A stretch of 64,000 nucleotides of DNA. It comes from an uncultured Anaerococcus sp. Lineage in GTDB: Bacteria; Bacillota; Clostridia; Tissierellales; Peptoniphilaceae. The DNA is taken from assembly GCF_943912385.1 (NCBI RefSeq), contig NZ_CALTTY010000006.1:1-64000 (forward strand), read 5' to 3'. The notes below the pieces were generated by a model, which did no database searches, was not told the origin of the DNA, and saw only the letters and a list, made by a program, of their open reading frames with translations. Of this stretch, positions 41,493-52,711 are shown piece by piece (the stretch's first letter is position 1; every line of letters begins with the position of its first letter). Made by a program: the position numbers and the translations under genes.

Positions 41493-42230
41493 ATGAATAA
41501 AGCAGCTTTTTTTGATATTGATGGCACTCTTTTTAGAAATTCTCTATTGATTGAACATTTTTTAAAATTAGTAGCAAATGGAATTTTAGATAAAAAAATT
41601 TGGACAGAAGATATAGGGCCCCTATACAGTAATTACGAAAATAGGTTAGGGGCCTATGAAGAATACCTTGAAGAATCAGCCCTGGCCTACCAAAGGGCTA
41701 TGAAGGGTTTAGATAGAGAAGTAATAGACAAGTATGCCCAAATTGTTCTTAAGGAAAATAAAAATAAAGTTTATAATTTCACTAAAAAAGCCGTGAAAAA
41801 ACATATTGAAGAAGGCTACCTTGTATTCTTTATATCAGGCTCTCCCGACTTTTTAGTATATGATTTTTCTAAGCTATATGGGGCGACAGGTTCTATATCT
41901 ACAGAGTATATTTTTGATGAAAACAATAAATTTTCCGGTAAAGTATTACCTATGTGGGATGGCGAAAGCAAATTTTCTGCAGTATTAAAACTTAAGAATC
42001 AATATGAGATAAATCTAGATAAATCTTTTGCGTACGGGGATACTAACGGTGATATCACTATGTTTGAGCTAGTAGGAAATCCTCACGCTATTAATCCGTC
42101 CTTTGAGCTTATTGATAAGTTATATAAAGATAAAGATTTGAGAGAAAAATCTATTATAGATATTGAAAGGAAAGATGTAAACTATAGTTTTGCACTTAAG
42201 CAATTAAAGGTAGGATTTGCAAAATTCTAA
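41493..42230 (+). CDS. HAD-IB family hydrolase (phosphoserine phosphatase-like)
   Basis: 245 residues from the ATG at 41493. HAD motif I FFDIDGTLFRNS (Asp ~7,9), motif II FISGSP and motif III/IV GDTNGDITMFELVG are present, with the alpha-helical cap typical of class IB. Dephosphorylates a small molecule, possibly phosphoserine or a phosphorylated lipid head group. A longer start at 41436 overlaps the previous gene and is rejected. A long AT-rich hairpin follows the stop. Confidence 0.88.
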   Translation: MNKAAFFDIDGTLFRNSLLIEHFLKLVANGILDKKIWTEDIGPLYSNYENRLGAYEEYLEESALAYQRAMKGLDREVIDKYAQIVLKENKNKVYNFTKKAVKKHIEEGYLVFFISGSPDFLVYDFSKLYGATGSISTEYIFDENNKFSGKVLPMWDGESKFSAVLKLKNQYEINLDKSFAYGDTNGDITMFELVGNPHAINPSFELIDKLYKDKDLREKSIIDIERKDVNYSFALKQLKVGFAKF

Positions 42231-42268
42231 AATATTTTTAATGAATTTTTTTAAGAAATCATCTTTTT

Positions 42269-42342
42269 AAAAAGCTAAACCATCATGGGAATATTCATTA
42301 ATTAAAGATTAGTGAATATTTTTACAGTCAATTTAGCTTTTT
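42269..42342. terminator. Nested long hairpin after HAD hydrolase
   Basis: Outer arms AAAAAGCTAAA (42269-42279) and TTTAGCTTTTT (42332-42342) are exact complements; an inner 13-bp stem pairs 42290-42302 with 42308-42320 (one G-U). A T run follows. It is likely a terminator, but its nested design resembles the other long-range hairpins at 25422 and 28212. Confidence 0.75.
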
Positions 42343-42413
42343 TTACTTTTTTTGAAAATATATCTAAATAAAAGACTTTGTTTTTATGTTAAAATAGTAG
42401 TCGAGGTAGAATA

Positions 42414-43127
42414 ATGAAGACAGAATTAAGGAAGTCAATTCCAGTAATTGAAAAACTTGAATATAATTATTTAGTAGATGAAGATGTATACTCTTTGAAT
42501 ACCCTTATGTCTTTGTTATACGACCAGAATTTTATTAATTTTTCTAAGCAAACTTACTATGCAAAGGAGTATTGTTTTAGAAATTTAAAGAAATATTTTT
42601 GGAACTTAGTTGATATTGATGAAATAATCAATAGCCTTAGTAGAAATATTGGATATGACATAGATAGGTATGAATATCTTATTTCAATTAAAGCCCAATT
42701 TAGGGCTAAAAGATCAAAGAAAGCGGTTGATAGGCTGGAACTTTTGATGATTGAAAATCTTGGGATAAATTTCCTACTAGATGAGTCTAATGTCTATTAT
42801 AAAAGGGATGATAAGAGAATATATAAGCTTGGATCTACTATGAAAGATGCAATATTTTCTGATAGAAAACTTGTATCGAAGCTTAGGGAAGACTTATTTC
42901 ATTTTTCTGACTTATGTTTAAGAAAGAAAATTTATGAAATAGACATGTTAACCCACAAGCAGTTAACATTTAATACAGAAAGTATTTTCACAGAAGATAT
43001 AACAACAAAACAAACTCAAAAAATATATGAAAAAACAATTAGCTACCTATCAAGATCTATTCTTGATATTTACGCTGAGTATTATTATAGGGGTTTGATT
43101 AGAGAAGTATTTGAAAGGTATCAATAG
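42414..43127 (+). CDS. Uncharacterised protein upstream of ruvC
   Basis: 237 residues, soluble and largely helical, rich in Tyr/Lys/Leu/Ile, starting MKTELRKSIPVIEKLEYNY with GAGG upstream. No domain is recognised. It is separated from ruvC by a terminator, so it is probably a single-gene unit. Confidence 0.7.
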   Translation: MKTELRKSIPVIEKLEYNYLVDEDVYSLNTLMSLLYDQNFINFSKQTYYAKEYCFRNLKKYFWNLVDIDEIINSLSRNIGYDIDRYEYLISIKAQFRAKRSKKAVDRLELLMIENLGINFLLDESNVYYKRDDKRIYKLGSTMKDAIFSDRKLVSKLREDLFHFSDLCLRKKIYEIDMLTHKQLTFNTESIFTEDITTKQTQKIYEKTISYLSRSILDIYAEYYYRGLIREVFERYQ

Positions 43128-43150
43128 GGCTAGGATAGCCCTTTTTATTT
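43127..43150 (+). terminator. Terminator directly preceding ruvC
   Basis: GGGCTA (43127-43132), loop GGA, TAGCCC (43136-43141), then TTTTTATTTT; the ruvC ATG is at 43155 without a ribosome site in between. Confidence 0.85.
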
Positions 43151-43154
43151 TGTT

Positions 43155-43649
43155 ATGATAGTATTGGGAATAGACCCAGGCATAGCCATAATGGGCTATG
43201 GAGTGGTTGAATTTAAAGCAAATAAGGTTAAAGTATTAGAAAACGGTGTTGTTACAACATCTTCTAAGACTAGAACACCAGAAAGATTGAAAATTTTATA
43301 TGATAATCTAGATAAGATTATTAAAGAATATAAGCCAGACGAATGTGCTATTGAAGAGCTTTTCTTCAATCAAAATGTAAAAACAGCTATAAAAGTAGGG
43401 CATGCAAGGGGAGTTCAGGTCTTATGTGCAGAGGCTAATAATCTTGATATATATGAGTATACACCCCTTCAGATAAAGCAGGCTATTACAGGTTATGGAA
43501 GAGCTAGTAAACAACAAATGCAGCTTACAATTACGACACTCTTAAACTTAAAGAAAGTTCCGAAACCTGATGATGCAGCTGATGCACTGTCAGTGGCCTT
43601 ATGCCATGTTTTAAGCCAGAGATTTAAAGAACAGTATAGGATGAACTAA
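43155..43649 (+). CDS. ruvC: Holliday junction resolvase RuvC
   Basis: 164 residues. Catalytic acidic residues lie in LGIDPGIAIMGYG (Asp7), AIEELFFNQN (Glu ~66-67) and KPDDAADALSVALCH (Asp ~138-141). Cleaves Holliday junctions together with RuvAB, whose genes follow directly. It lacks a Shine-Dalgarno sequence; the T tract of the preceding terminator ends a few bases before its ATG. Confidence 0.95.
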   Translation: MIVLGIDPGIAIMGYGVVEFKANKVKVLENGVVTTSSKTRTPERLKILYDNLDKIIKEYKPDECAIEELFFNQNVKTAIKVGHARGVQVLCAEANNLDIYEYTPLQIKQAITGYGRASKQQMQLTITTLLNLKKVPKPDDAADALSVALCHVLSQRFKEQYRMN

Positions 43650-44239
43650 TGATTTCATACATAAAAGGTGATATTAAGGCTATAAGTGATGATGGATTTA
43701 TTATTGAAAATAATGATATAGGTTATTTCATAAATTCTACCCTCACAAGCCTTGCAAACTTACAAGTAAATAACGAGTACAAAATCTATACTTCTATGCA
43801 AGTTAGGGAAGATGATATTTCTATATATGGGTTTTATTCTAAAGAAGAACTTGAAATGTTTTTACTTCTTATATTAGTTTCTTCGATAGGGCCGAAGATA
43901 GCCCTAGGGATGCTATCATCGATAAGCGCTGATGAGATTAAGCTTGCCATAGTAAATAACGATATAAATACCCTTACTAAGGCCAAGGGGGTAGGAAAAA
44001 AGACCGCCTCTAGGATTGTTCTAGAATTAATAGACAAGGTCAAGAAGATGGCTATTCCAGATATTAAAAAGTCAGAACCTAATATAGATAAAGAAAATGA
44101 TAATATAGCTGTAGCTAGTGAAGCTCTTAAAAATCTTGGTTATATGGATAATGATATTTCTAGGGTCTTGGGAGAATTAAGACATAATGACCTAAGCCTA
44201 GAAGAACTAATAAAAGAAAGTCTTAAAAGACTTATTTAG
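43649..44239 (+). CDS. ruvA: Holliday junction helicase subunit RuvA
   Basis: 196 residues: N-terminal OB fold (MISYIKGDIKAISDDG to QVREDDISIYGF), helix-hairpin-helix pair (LLILVSSIGPKIALGMLS, TKAKGVGKKTASRIVLEL) and the C-terminal RuvB-contacting domain. Overlaps ruvC by one base. Confidence 0.96.
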   Translation: MISYIKGDIKAISDDGFIIENNDIGYFINSTLTSLANLQVNNEYKIYTSMQVREDDISIYGFYSKEELEMFLLLILVSSIGPKIALGMLSSISADEIKLAIVNNDINTLTKAKGVGKKTASRIVLELIDKVKKMAIPDIKKSEPNIDKENDNIAVASEALKNLGYMDNDISRVLGELRHNDLSLEELIKESLKRLI

Positions 44240-44251
44240 GTGGATAGATAA

Positions 44252-45259
44252 ATGTTTGACGAAAATCAAAGAATCGTTGGTTCAAATGAACAAATTGAAG
44301 ATTTAAGAGGAGAAAATTCAATAAGGCCTAGGTGGCTAAAAGATTATATTGGCCAAGATAAGGCTAAGGAAAAGTTAGACATATTTATCAAGTCATCTCT
44401 GACTAGGGAAGAACCCTTAGACCACGTTCTTTTACAAGGCCCTCCCGGCCTTGGAAAGACTACCCTATCTACTATTATCGCTAATGAGTTAGGGGTAAAC
44501 TTAAGAGTTACAAGTGGTCCTGCCATAGAAAGACCGTCAGATCTTGCCAGTATACTAACAAACCTTGCTGAAGGAGATGTTTTATTTATTGATGAAATTC
44601 ACAGGATAAATAGGTCTGTAGAAGAAATTCTCTACTCTGCCATGGAAGATTATGTCTTAGATATTATTGTAGGCAAGGGTCCAAATGCTCAGTCAATTAG
44701 AATTGACCTTGAAAAGTTTACATTAATAGGGGCGACTACCAGGGCAGGCATGCTTTCAGCTCCTTTAAGAGATAGGTTTGGTGTCTTATTATCATTAAAT
44801 TTATATGATAGCAAGGATTTAACTACCATAGTAAAAAGATCTGCTGGAATTCTAGAAATACCGATTGAAGATGAGGGAGCAGTAGAAATTGCAAAAAGGT
44901 CTAGGGGAACACCTAGAATTGCTAATAGACTCTTAAAGAGGGTAAGAGACTATGCAATTGTGAGGGCTAATGACAAGATAGACTACGAGACCAGCAAGAA
45001 GGGTCTTGAGCTTCTAGAAATAGACCCCATGGGGCTTGATAATATGGATAAAAAGATAATATATACCATGTATGAGAACTTCAATGGTGGTCCAGTTGGT
45101 ATAGATACAATAGCAGCCTCAACTGGCATAGAAAATGTAACCATAGAAGATGTATATGAACCTTACCTCTTACAAATTGGTTTTATCTCAAGAACACCGA
45201 GGGGGAGGGTTTTAACTAGAAAAGCCTACGAGCACTATGGCTTAAAATATGAGGAATAA
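44252..45259 (+). CDS. ruvB: Holliday junction branch-migration ATPase RuvB
   Basis: 335 residues with [16 protein letters not shown], Walker [10 protein letters not shown] (~64), Walker B FIDEIHR (~113), sensor 1 GATTRAG and the C-terminal winged helix ending [16 protein letters not shown]. Drives branch migration with RuvA. Confidence 0.98.
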   Translation: MFDENQRIVGSNEQIEDLRGENSIRPRWLKDYIGQDKAKEKLDIFIKSSLTREEPLDHVLLQGPPGLGKTTLSTIIANELGVNLRVTSGPAIERPSDLASILTNLAEGDVLFIDEIHRINRSVEEILYSAMEDYVLDIIVGKGPNAQSIRIDLEKFTLIGATTRAGMLSAPLRDRFGVLLSLNLYDSKDLTTIVKRSAGILEIPIEDEGAVEIAKRSRGTPRIANRLLKRVRDYAIVRANDKIDYETSKKGLELLEIDPMGLDNMDKKIIYTMYENFNGGPVGIDTIAASTGIENVTIEDVYEPYLLQIGFISRTPRGRVLTRKAYEHYGLKYEE

Positions 45260-47408
<2,149 letters not shown>

Positions 47409-47409
<1 letters not shown>

Positions 47410-47669
47410 TGAGATTAGAATATATAATCCTTATTATCCTTGCTATTGAATTTTATTATGAAAACATAAACCAGTATAGAAAGGATAAAAATAAGAACAA
47501 TTACATCAACGACAACTTAGATATTTCTTCGAAAATAATCACTAAGTCAGGTATAATAGGTTACGTTACAGAAATTAATGAAAATGAAATTACAATTGTA
47601 AGTGGGAATGGAGAAAAACTCTCCCACCTTATAATAGATAAATCGTATATAGAAAACATTTTGGAATAG
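47409..47669 (+). CDS. yajC: YajC-like preprotein translocase accessory protein
   Basis: 86 residues with a single N-terminal hydrophobic helix (YIILIILAIEFYY) and a YajC-type beta domain (KIITKSGIIGYVTEINENEITI). Position after tgt is the standard place of yajC. The sequence is divergent and short for the family. Confidence 0.75.
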
Positions 47670-47689
47670 AGGCAGTGGCCTCTTTTTCT
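47668..47689 (+). terminator. Terminator after yajC
   Basis: AGAGGC (47668-47673) pairs with GCCTCT (47678-47683) around AGTG, followed by TTTTCTTT. Confidence 0.8.
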
Positions 47690-47733
47690 TTATATATATT
47701 AATATAAGAGTATAATTTACTAGAAAGGTAGAT

Positions 47734-49464
47734 ATGGCAAATTGGTTTATTTATAACAAAAAACAAAACTACATAAACAATTATAAGCTTCCAAAAGTGA
47801 ACAAACTAGATGCTTTAATTTTAGGGAATAGAGATATAATTGAACCTAAAAAAGTGGACATGTTTTTAGAACCGAATCTTGAAAAACTCCATGATCCGTT
47901 CTTATTAAATGATATGGATGTCGCTGTTGACCTTATAATAGAAACAATGAAAAAAGGTGGAGAGATAAGAATTTTTGGTGACTATGACCAAGACGGTATC
48001 GCATCTGTAATGACCTTGATGGATGGGCTTTTGTTTTACTATGACAATATTTCTTATGATATACCCCATAGGGTTGACGAAGGCTATGGGATTTCTTCTA
48101 AGATGAGTGAGAAGGCAATAGCTGATGGAGTAAGCCTTGTAATAACATGTGATAACGGAATAACTGGATTTGGCCAAGTCGAAAATTTAAGGGCTAATAA
48201 TATCAACGTAATTGTTACAGACCACCATCAAATCCACAGGGAAGAAAATGAAGAACGGATAGAACAGATCCTACCTGACGCCAATGCAGTAATTAACCCA
48301 AAAAGGTTAGACTCAACCTATCCCTTTGACGACTTATGTGGAGCGGGGGTAAGTTTTAAACTAATTCAGGGACTCTACCAAAAACTTGATGGAGATATGT
48401 TTTATCTATTTTCTCTACTTGAATATGTAGCGATGGGAACAGTATGCGACATCGTATCCCTAACTGATGAAAATAGAATCTTTGTAATAGAGGGACTTAA
48501 AAGGTTAAATCAAACTGAAAAAATAGGTCTAAAGGCACTCCTTGATGAGGCAGGCTGGGATAAAGAAGTAGATGAATATACGATTGGTTTTATTTTAGGA
48601 CCCTTGATGAACTCTACAGGTAGGCTTAGAAGTGCAAAACTTGCTATAGATTTACTAGTTGAAGAAGATATAGATAAGATTTATGAAATGGCAAGAGACT
48701 TAGTGGATCTAAACAATGAACGAAAGAGTATGACTGAAACAGCACTTAAGGAGTGTTTGGAACAAATAGAGGAAAATTCCTATGACAAAGATGATGTGAT
48801 AGTCATTTATGCTCAAGGAATAAATGAGTCTATTTGTGGTATTGTAGCTGGGAGGATTAAGGAAAAATATTACAGGCCTACCATAGTTCTAACAGATTCT
48901 AAAGATAAGACAATTGCTAAGGGTTCTGGAAGGTCAATACCAGCCTATAACATTTACGAAAATATAAGTCCATTTAGTAAAAATTTAGAATCATTTGGCG
49001 GACACCCTATGGCCTGTGGCCTATCAATTGAAATAAATAAAATAGAGGATCTTAGAGAAAAACTAAATCAAAATTCAAAGCTTAAGACAAAGGACAAGGA
49101 GGAGTCAATAAATATTGACACTCAAATTCCTATATCAAAACTATCCTTAGAATTTGCTGAAATGCTTAATAAGTACAAACCCTTTGGAAAAGATAATCCT
49201 AAGCCTATATTCGCAAATAAGGGTGTAGATATAGCAGCTATTTCTATGATAGGTAAGGATAAAAATACCATGAAGTTATCTATATTCCAAAATGGAATTT
49301 ATTATAATGCGATAAAGTTTCAGGCGGAAGATGACTATAAATACTTAAATGAAAAATTTAAGGGAGATATATTAAGAAAGAAAATTGATATAGTTTATTA
49401 TCCAGACATAAATGAATTTAGGGGCAATAAGTCCCTTCAACTAAAAATAATAGATATTAGGTGA
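47734..49464 (+). CDS. recJ: Single-stranded-DNA-specific exonuclease RecJ
   Basis: 576 residues. DHH phosphoesterase motifs are IFGDYDQDGIASVM, VITCDNGIT, VTDHHQIHRE and CGAGVSFKL (motif IV region); the DHHA1 part has GSGRSIPAYNIYENI and SFGGHPMACGLSI. A 5'-3' exonuclease in recombination and mismatch repair. It opens a new unit after the yajC terminator. Confidence 0.95.
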   Translation: MANWFIYNKKQNYINNYKLPKVNKLDALILGNRDIIEPKKVDMFLEPNLEKLHDPFLLNDMDVAVDLIIETMKKGGEIRIFGDYDQDGIASVMTLMDGLLFYYDNISYDIPHRVDEGYGISSKMSEKAIADGVSLVITCDNGITGFGQVENLRANNINVIVTDHHQIHREENEERIEQILPDANAVINPKRLDSTYPFDDLCGAGVSFKLIQGLYQKLDGDMFYLFSLLEYVAMGTVCDIVSLTDENRIFVIEGLKRLNQTEKIGLKALLDEAGWDKEVDEYTIGFILGPLMNSTGRLRSAKLAIDLLVEEDIDKIYEMARDLVDLNNERKSMTETALKECLEQIEENSYDKDDVIVIYAQGINESICGIVAGRIKEKYYRPTIVLTDSKDKTIAKGSGRSIPAYNIYENISPFSKNLESFGGHPMACGLSIEINKIEDLREKLNQNSKLKTKDKEESINIDTQIPISKLSLEFAEMLNKYKPFGKDNPKPIFANKGVDIAAISMIGKDKNTMKLSIFQNGIYYNAIKFQAEDDYKYLNEKFKGDILRKKIDIVYYPDINEFRGNKSLQLKIIDIR

Positions 49465-49468
49465 TAGT

Positions 49469-51649
49469 ATGGCAACCGATTTTAATAAAGAATTTATCAA
49501 GTTTAATAAACTCATTTTGGAAAACAATCCGAATTCTAATATAGAACTTATAAAAAAATCCTATGACTTTGGAGTCCTCCATCACGATGGACAAAAAAGA
49601 AATTCAGGAGAAGATTATTTTATCCATCCGATTGCTGTTGCTTCCAATTTATCTAATATGAAGCTTGATGATGAAACTATATGTGCAGGCCTTATGCATG
49701 ATGTATTGGAAGATACTGAAGTAACAAGAGATCAAATGCAAACAGAATTTGGTGAAGAAATAGCCTTTTTAGTTGATGGGGTGACCAAATTAAAGAATCT
49801 AAACTATACTTCAAAAGAAGAGAAGCAAGCTGAAAATATTAGAAAGATGGTTATGGCCATGTCTAATGACGTCAGGGTCGTTTTGATAAAACTTGCTGAT
49901 AGGCTTCATAATATGAGGACTCTTGAGTATATGACAAGAGCCAAGCAATTACAAAAGGCAAATGAGACCATTGAAATATATGTGCCTCTTGCTCATAGGC
50001 TTGGAATCTATTCTTTAAAATGGGAGCTTGAAGACCTCTGCTTTAGATATCAAGAACCAGAAAAATACTATGAACTTGCTGAGATGGTTAGTGTTAAGAG
50101 ACGAGAGAGGGAGAACTATATCAATGAAATAATTGATATTCTAACTGATTCACTTAAGTCTACTAAGATTAACTACGAGATTACAGGTAGACCCAAGTCT
50201 CTTTATTCCATAAATAAGAAGATGCAAAGAAATAATATTGCTTTTGAAGAAATCTATGATTTGACAGCAATCAGGGTTCTTGTTGATTCAATAGCTGAGT
50301 GTTATGCCGTATTGGGCAAGGTGCACTCTCTTTGGAGACCTATTCCAAATAGGATTAAAGACTATATAGGACAACCTAAACCAAATGGTTATAGGTCACT
50401 TCACACAACTGTTTTTGGAGATGACTCCAAGCCTTTTGAAGTCCAAATTAGAACAAGAAAGATGCACAGAGAATGCGAGTTTGGAGTGGCAGCTCATTGG
50501 CGTTATAAAGAAAATAAAAAGAATAAGACAGAGTTTGATGACGCCATGAGTTTTCTAAGACAAATTGTAGAATGGCAGCAAGAAGGTGGGAAGGATGTTA
50601 ACAATAAAGAGTTTATGGAAACTCTTAAAACAGACTTCTTTTCAAGAGAAATATATGTTTACTCACCTGCTGGTGAAGTTTACTCTTTGCCTATGAATTC
50701 ATGTTCAATAGACTTTGCTTATAAGATTCACACAGAGGTTGGGAATTCCTGTGTTGGAGCAAAAGTAAATGGTAGGATGGTACCAATAACCCAGACTCTA
50801 AAAACAGGAGACCTAGTTGAAATAATAACTAGCAAAAATTCTCAAGGACCCAGTAGAGACTGGTTAAATATTGTCCAAAGTAACCAGGCCAAGTCTAAAA
50901 TTAAACAATTTTTCAAGAGATATGACAAGGAAGAAAATATCGAAATTGGAAAAGCATCTGTAGTCCGTGAGCTTAAAAAGTACAAACAAAATTATAGATA
51001 TCTTCTTAAAGAAGAATGGATTGAAGAAATATCAAGTGATCTTGGTTTTCCTTCAGAAGATGAAATGTATGCATCTGTAGGCTATGGCAAGACTACAGCT
51101 GAGCAAGTAAGTCAAAAATTAATCCGAAAGGACAAGGAAGAGCTTAAAAAGCAAGAAGAATCAAAACCTATAGACATTAATAACAAGGAGATAAAAACCC
51201 AGATTACAAATGAAATTAGAGTTTCAGACCTTGAAGAGGATGTAGAGGTTAAGTTTGCCAAGTGTTGTACTCCAGTTCCTGGAGATCCAATCATTGGTTT
51301 TATCACAAAAGGCAATGGAATATCTGTCCATGTTAAAACTTGCCCAAACATCATAAACTTAAAGTCTACAGAAAGGTTAATAGATGTTTATCGGCAAAAT
51401 CTTGCAACTGATATGTTCCCTGTTAAGATTCAAATTATATCAGTAAATGGTCCTTCTATCCTATATGAAGTGTCGAAGATGCTTTCGACTTATGATGTAA
51501 ATATTTTAAATATTAATGCTAGAACTGACAGTGAAGAGGGAAAAATGGACCTTGTTATTGAGGTTAAATCAACCAAACAACTAGATGATGTTATAAGGAA
51601 ATTAAAGTCAATAAAGACTGTAGAAAATGTATTTAGGGTGAAAAGTTAA
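49469..51649 (+). CDS. relA: Bifunctional (p)ppGpp synthetase/hydrolase
   Basis: 726 residues of the long RSH type: HD hydrolase domain with HDGQKRNSGEDYFIHP and AGLMHDVLEDT, synthetase domain with YDLTAIRVLV and PKPNGYRSLHTTV, TGS domain (REIYVYSPAGEVYSLP) and a C-terminal ACT domain with zinc-finger-type Cys residues near 650 (FAKCCTPVPGDPI). Both catalytic sites look complete. Controls the stringent response. Confidence 0.96.
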   Translation: MATDFNKEFIKFNKLILENNPNSNIELIKKSYDFGVLHHDGQKRNSGEDYFIHPIAVASNLSNMKLDDETICAGLMHDVLEDTEVTRDQMQTEFGEEIAFLVDGVTKLKNLNYTSKEEKQAENIRKMVMAMSNDVRVVLIKLADRLHNMRTLEYMTRAKQLQKANETIEIYVPLAHRLGIYSLKWELEDLCFRYQEPEKYYELAEMVSVKRRERENYINEIIDILTDSLKSTKINYEITGRPKSLYSINKKMQRNNIAFEEIYDLTAIRVLVDSIAECYAVLGKVHSLWRPIPNRIKDYIGQPKPNGYRSLHTTVFGDDSKPFEVQIRTRKMHRECEFGVAAHWRYKENKKNKTEFDDAMSFLRQIVEWQQEGGKDVNNKEFMETLKTDFFSREIYVYSPAGEVYSLPMNSCSIDFAYKIHTEVGNSCVGAKVNGRMVPITQTLKTGDLVEIITSKNSQGPSRDWLNIVQSNQAKSKIKQFFKRYDKEENIEIGKASVVRELKKYKQNYRYLLKEEWIEEISSDLGFPSEDEMYASVGYGKTTAEQVSQKLIRKDKEELKKQEESKPIDINNKEIKTQITNEIRVSDLEEDVEVKFAKCCTPVPGDPIIGFITKGNGISVHVKTCPNIINLKSTERLIDVYRQNLATDMFPVKIQIISVNGPSILYEVSKMLSTYDVNILNINARTDSEEGKMDLVIEVKSTKQLDDVIRKLKSIKTVENVFRVKS

Positions 51650-52098
51650 TGAGAGCGATTATACAAAAAGTAACAAAAGCAAGTGTTAGTGTAGAAAAAG
51701 AACTTTTATCAGAGATTAAAGATGGTTATATGATCTTACTAGCTGTTAAAGAGACTGACACTGATGAAGATCTTGCTTATGTAAAACGTAAAATATCAAA
51801 TCTAAGAATATTTGAAGATGAAGCAGGGAAGCTAAACTTAAGTCTTAAAGATGTAGGGGGAGAAATTCTCCTTATTAGTCAATTTACTCTTTATGGAGAC
51901 TGTAGAAAGGGAAACAGGCCATCCTTTACAATGTCAGCAGGACTAGAGAAGGCAGAAGCATATTATAATAAGCTTGCTGATGAACTTAGGGACGAAGGTT
52001 TTTCTGTAAAAACTGGAAAATTTCAAGCTCACATGGAAGTTGCCCTAGTCAATGATGGACCTGTTACAATAATTCTTGATAGTGAAAGGATATTTTAA
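51649..52098 (+). CDS. dtd: D-aminoacyl-tRNA deacylase
   Basis: 149 residues with the two DTD signatures: SQFTLYGDCRKGNRPSF (~76) and the cis Gly-Pro motif NDGPVTI (~139). Removes D-amino acids from tRNA. Overlaps relA and the next gene by one base each (TAATG). Confidence 0.96.
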   Translation: MRAIIQKVTKASVSVEKELLSEIKDGYMILLAVKETDTDEDLAYVKRKISNLRIFEDEAGKLNLSLKDVGGEILLISQFTLYGDCRKGNRPSFTMSAGLEKAEAYYNKLADELRDEGFSVKTGKFQAHMEVALVNDGPVTIILDSERIF

Positions 52099-52700
52099 TG
52101 GAAATAAATAAATTTACTCTTGGGCCAGTAATGACGAACACCTATATAGTTCATGACGAAAATGTTGGTTTTATTGTAGATTGTCCTTACCCTTCAAGCG
52201 CTCTTGATAAGTTTATAGAAGACAATAAAATAAAAATAGACTTTATTTTATTGACCCATACTCATTTTGATCATGTATCAGGTCTTAAATATTACAAAGA
52301 TAAGTTTAAGGTAGACGTCTATGCCTCTGAAGATGCTAAAAGTCTTGCAGAAGATCCAAATTATAATCTAGGATTTCATATAAATAACCTAGAAGTTCCT
52401 ATAGACCATTATCTTACAGATGGGCAAGTTTTTACAGATTATGAAATAAAGGCTATAAAAACACCTGGCCATACAATTGACTCGATGTCATTTGTTTTAG
52501 AAGGTGGCATTTTTACAGGTGATACCTTATTTAGGTTGTCTGTAGGAAGAACAGATTTTCCAGGTGGGTCTTTTGAACAGATAAAGGACTCTATCATTAA
52601 TAAACTGGGTAAGCTAGATAGGGGTGCTAAAGTTTATCCAGGTCATAACGAAACAAGCACCCTTGGATTTGAACTAGATAACAATCCATTTTTACAATAA
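52098..52700 (+). CDS. MBL-fold metallo-hydrolase (glyoxalase II-like)
   Basis: 200 residues with the complete metal-site pattern HTHFDHVSG (~53-61), TPGHTIDS, GDTLFRLSVGRTDFPGG and PGHNETST. It resembles the YqgX/GloB group of hydroxyacylglutathione-hydrolase-like enzymes; substrate unknown. Conserved partner of dtd in Firmicutes. Confidence 0.9.
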   Translation: MEINKFTLGPVMTNTYIVHDENVGFIVDCPYPSSALDKFIEDNKIKIDFILLTHTHFDHVSGLKYYKDKFKVDVYASEDAKSLAEDPNYNLGFHINNLEVPIDHYLTDGQVFTDYEIKAIKTPGHTIDSMSFVLEGGIFTGDTLFRLSVGRTDFPGGSFEQIKDSIINKLGKLDRGAKVYPGHNETSTLGFELDNNPFLQ

Positions 52701-52711
52701 TTGGAGGATGT

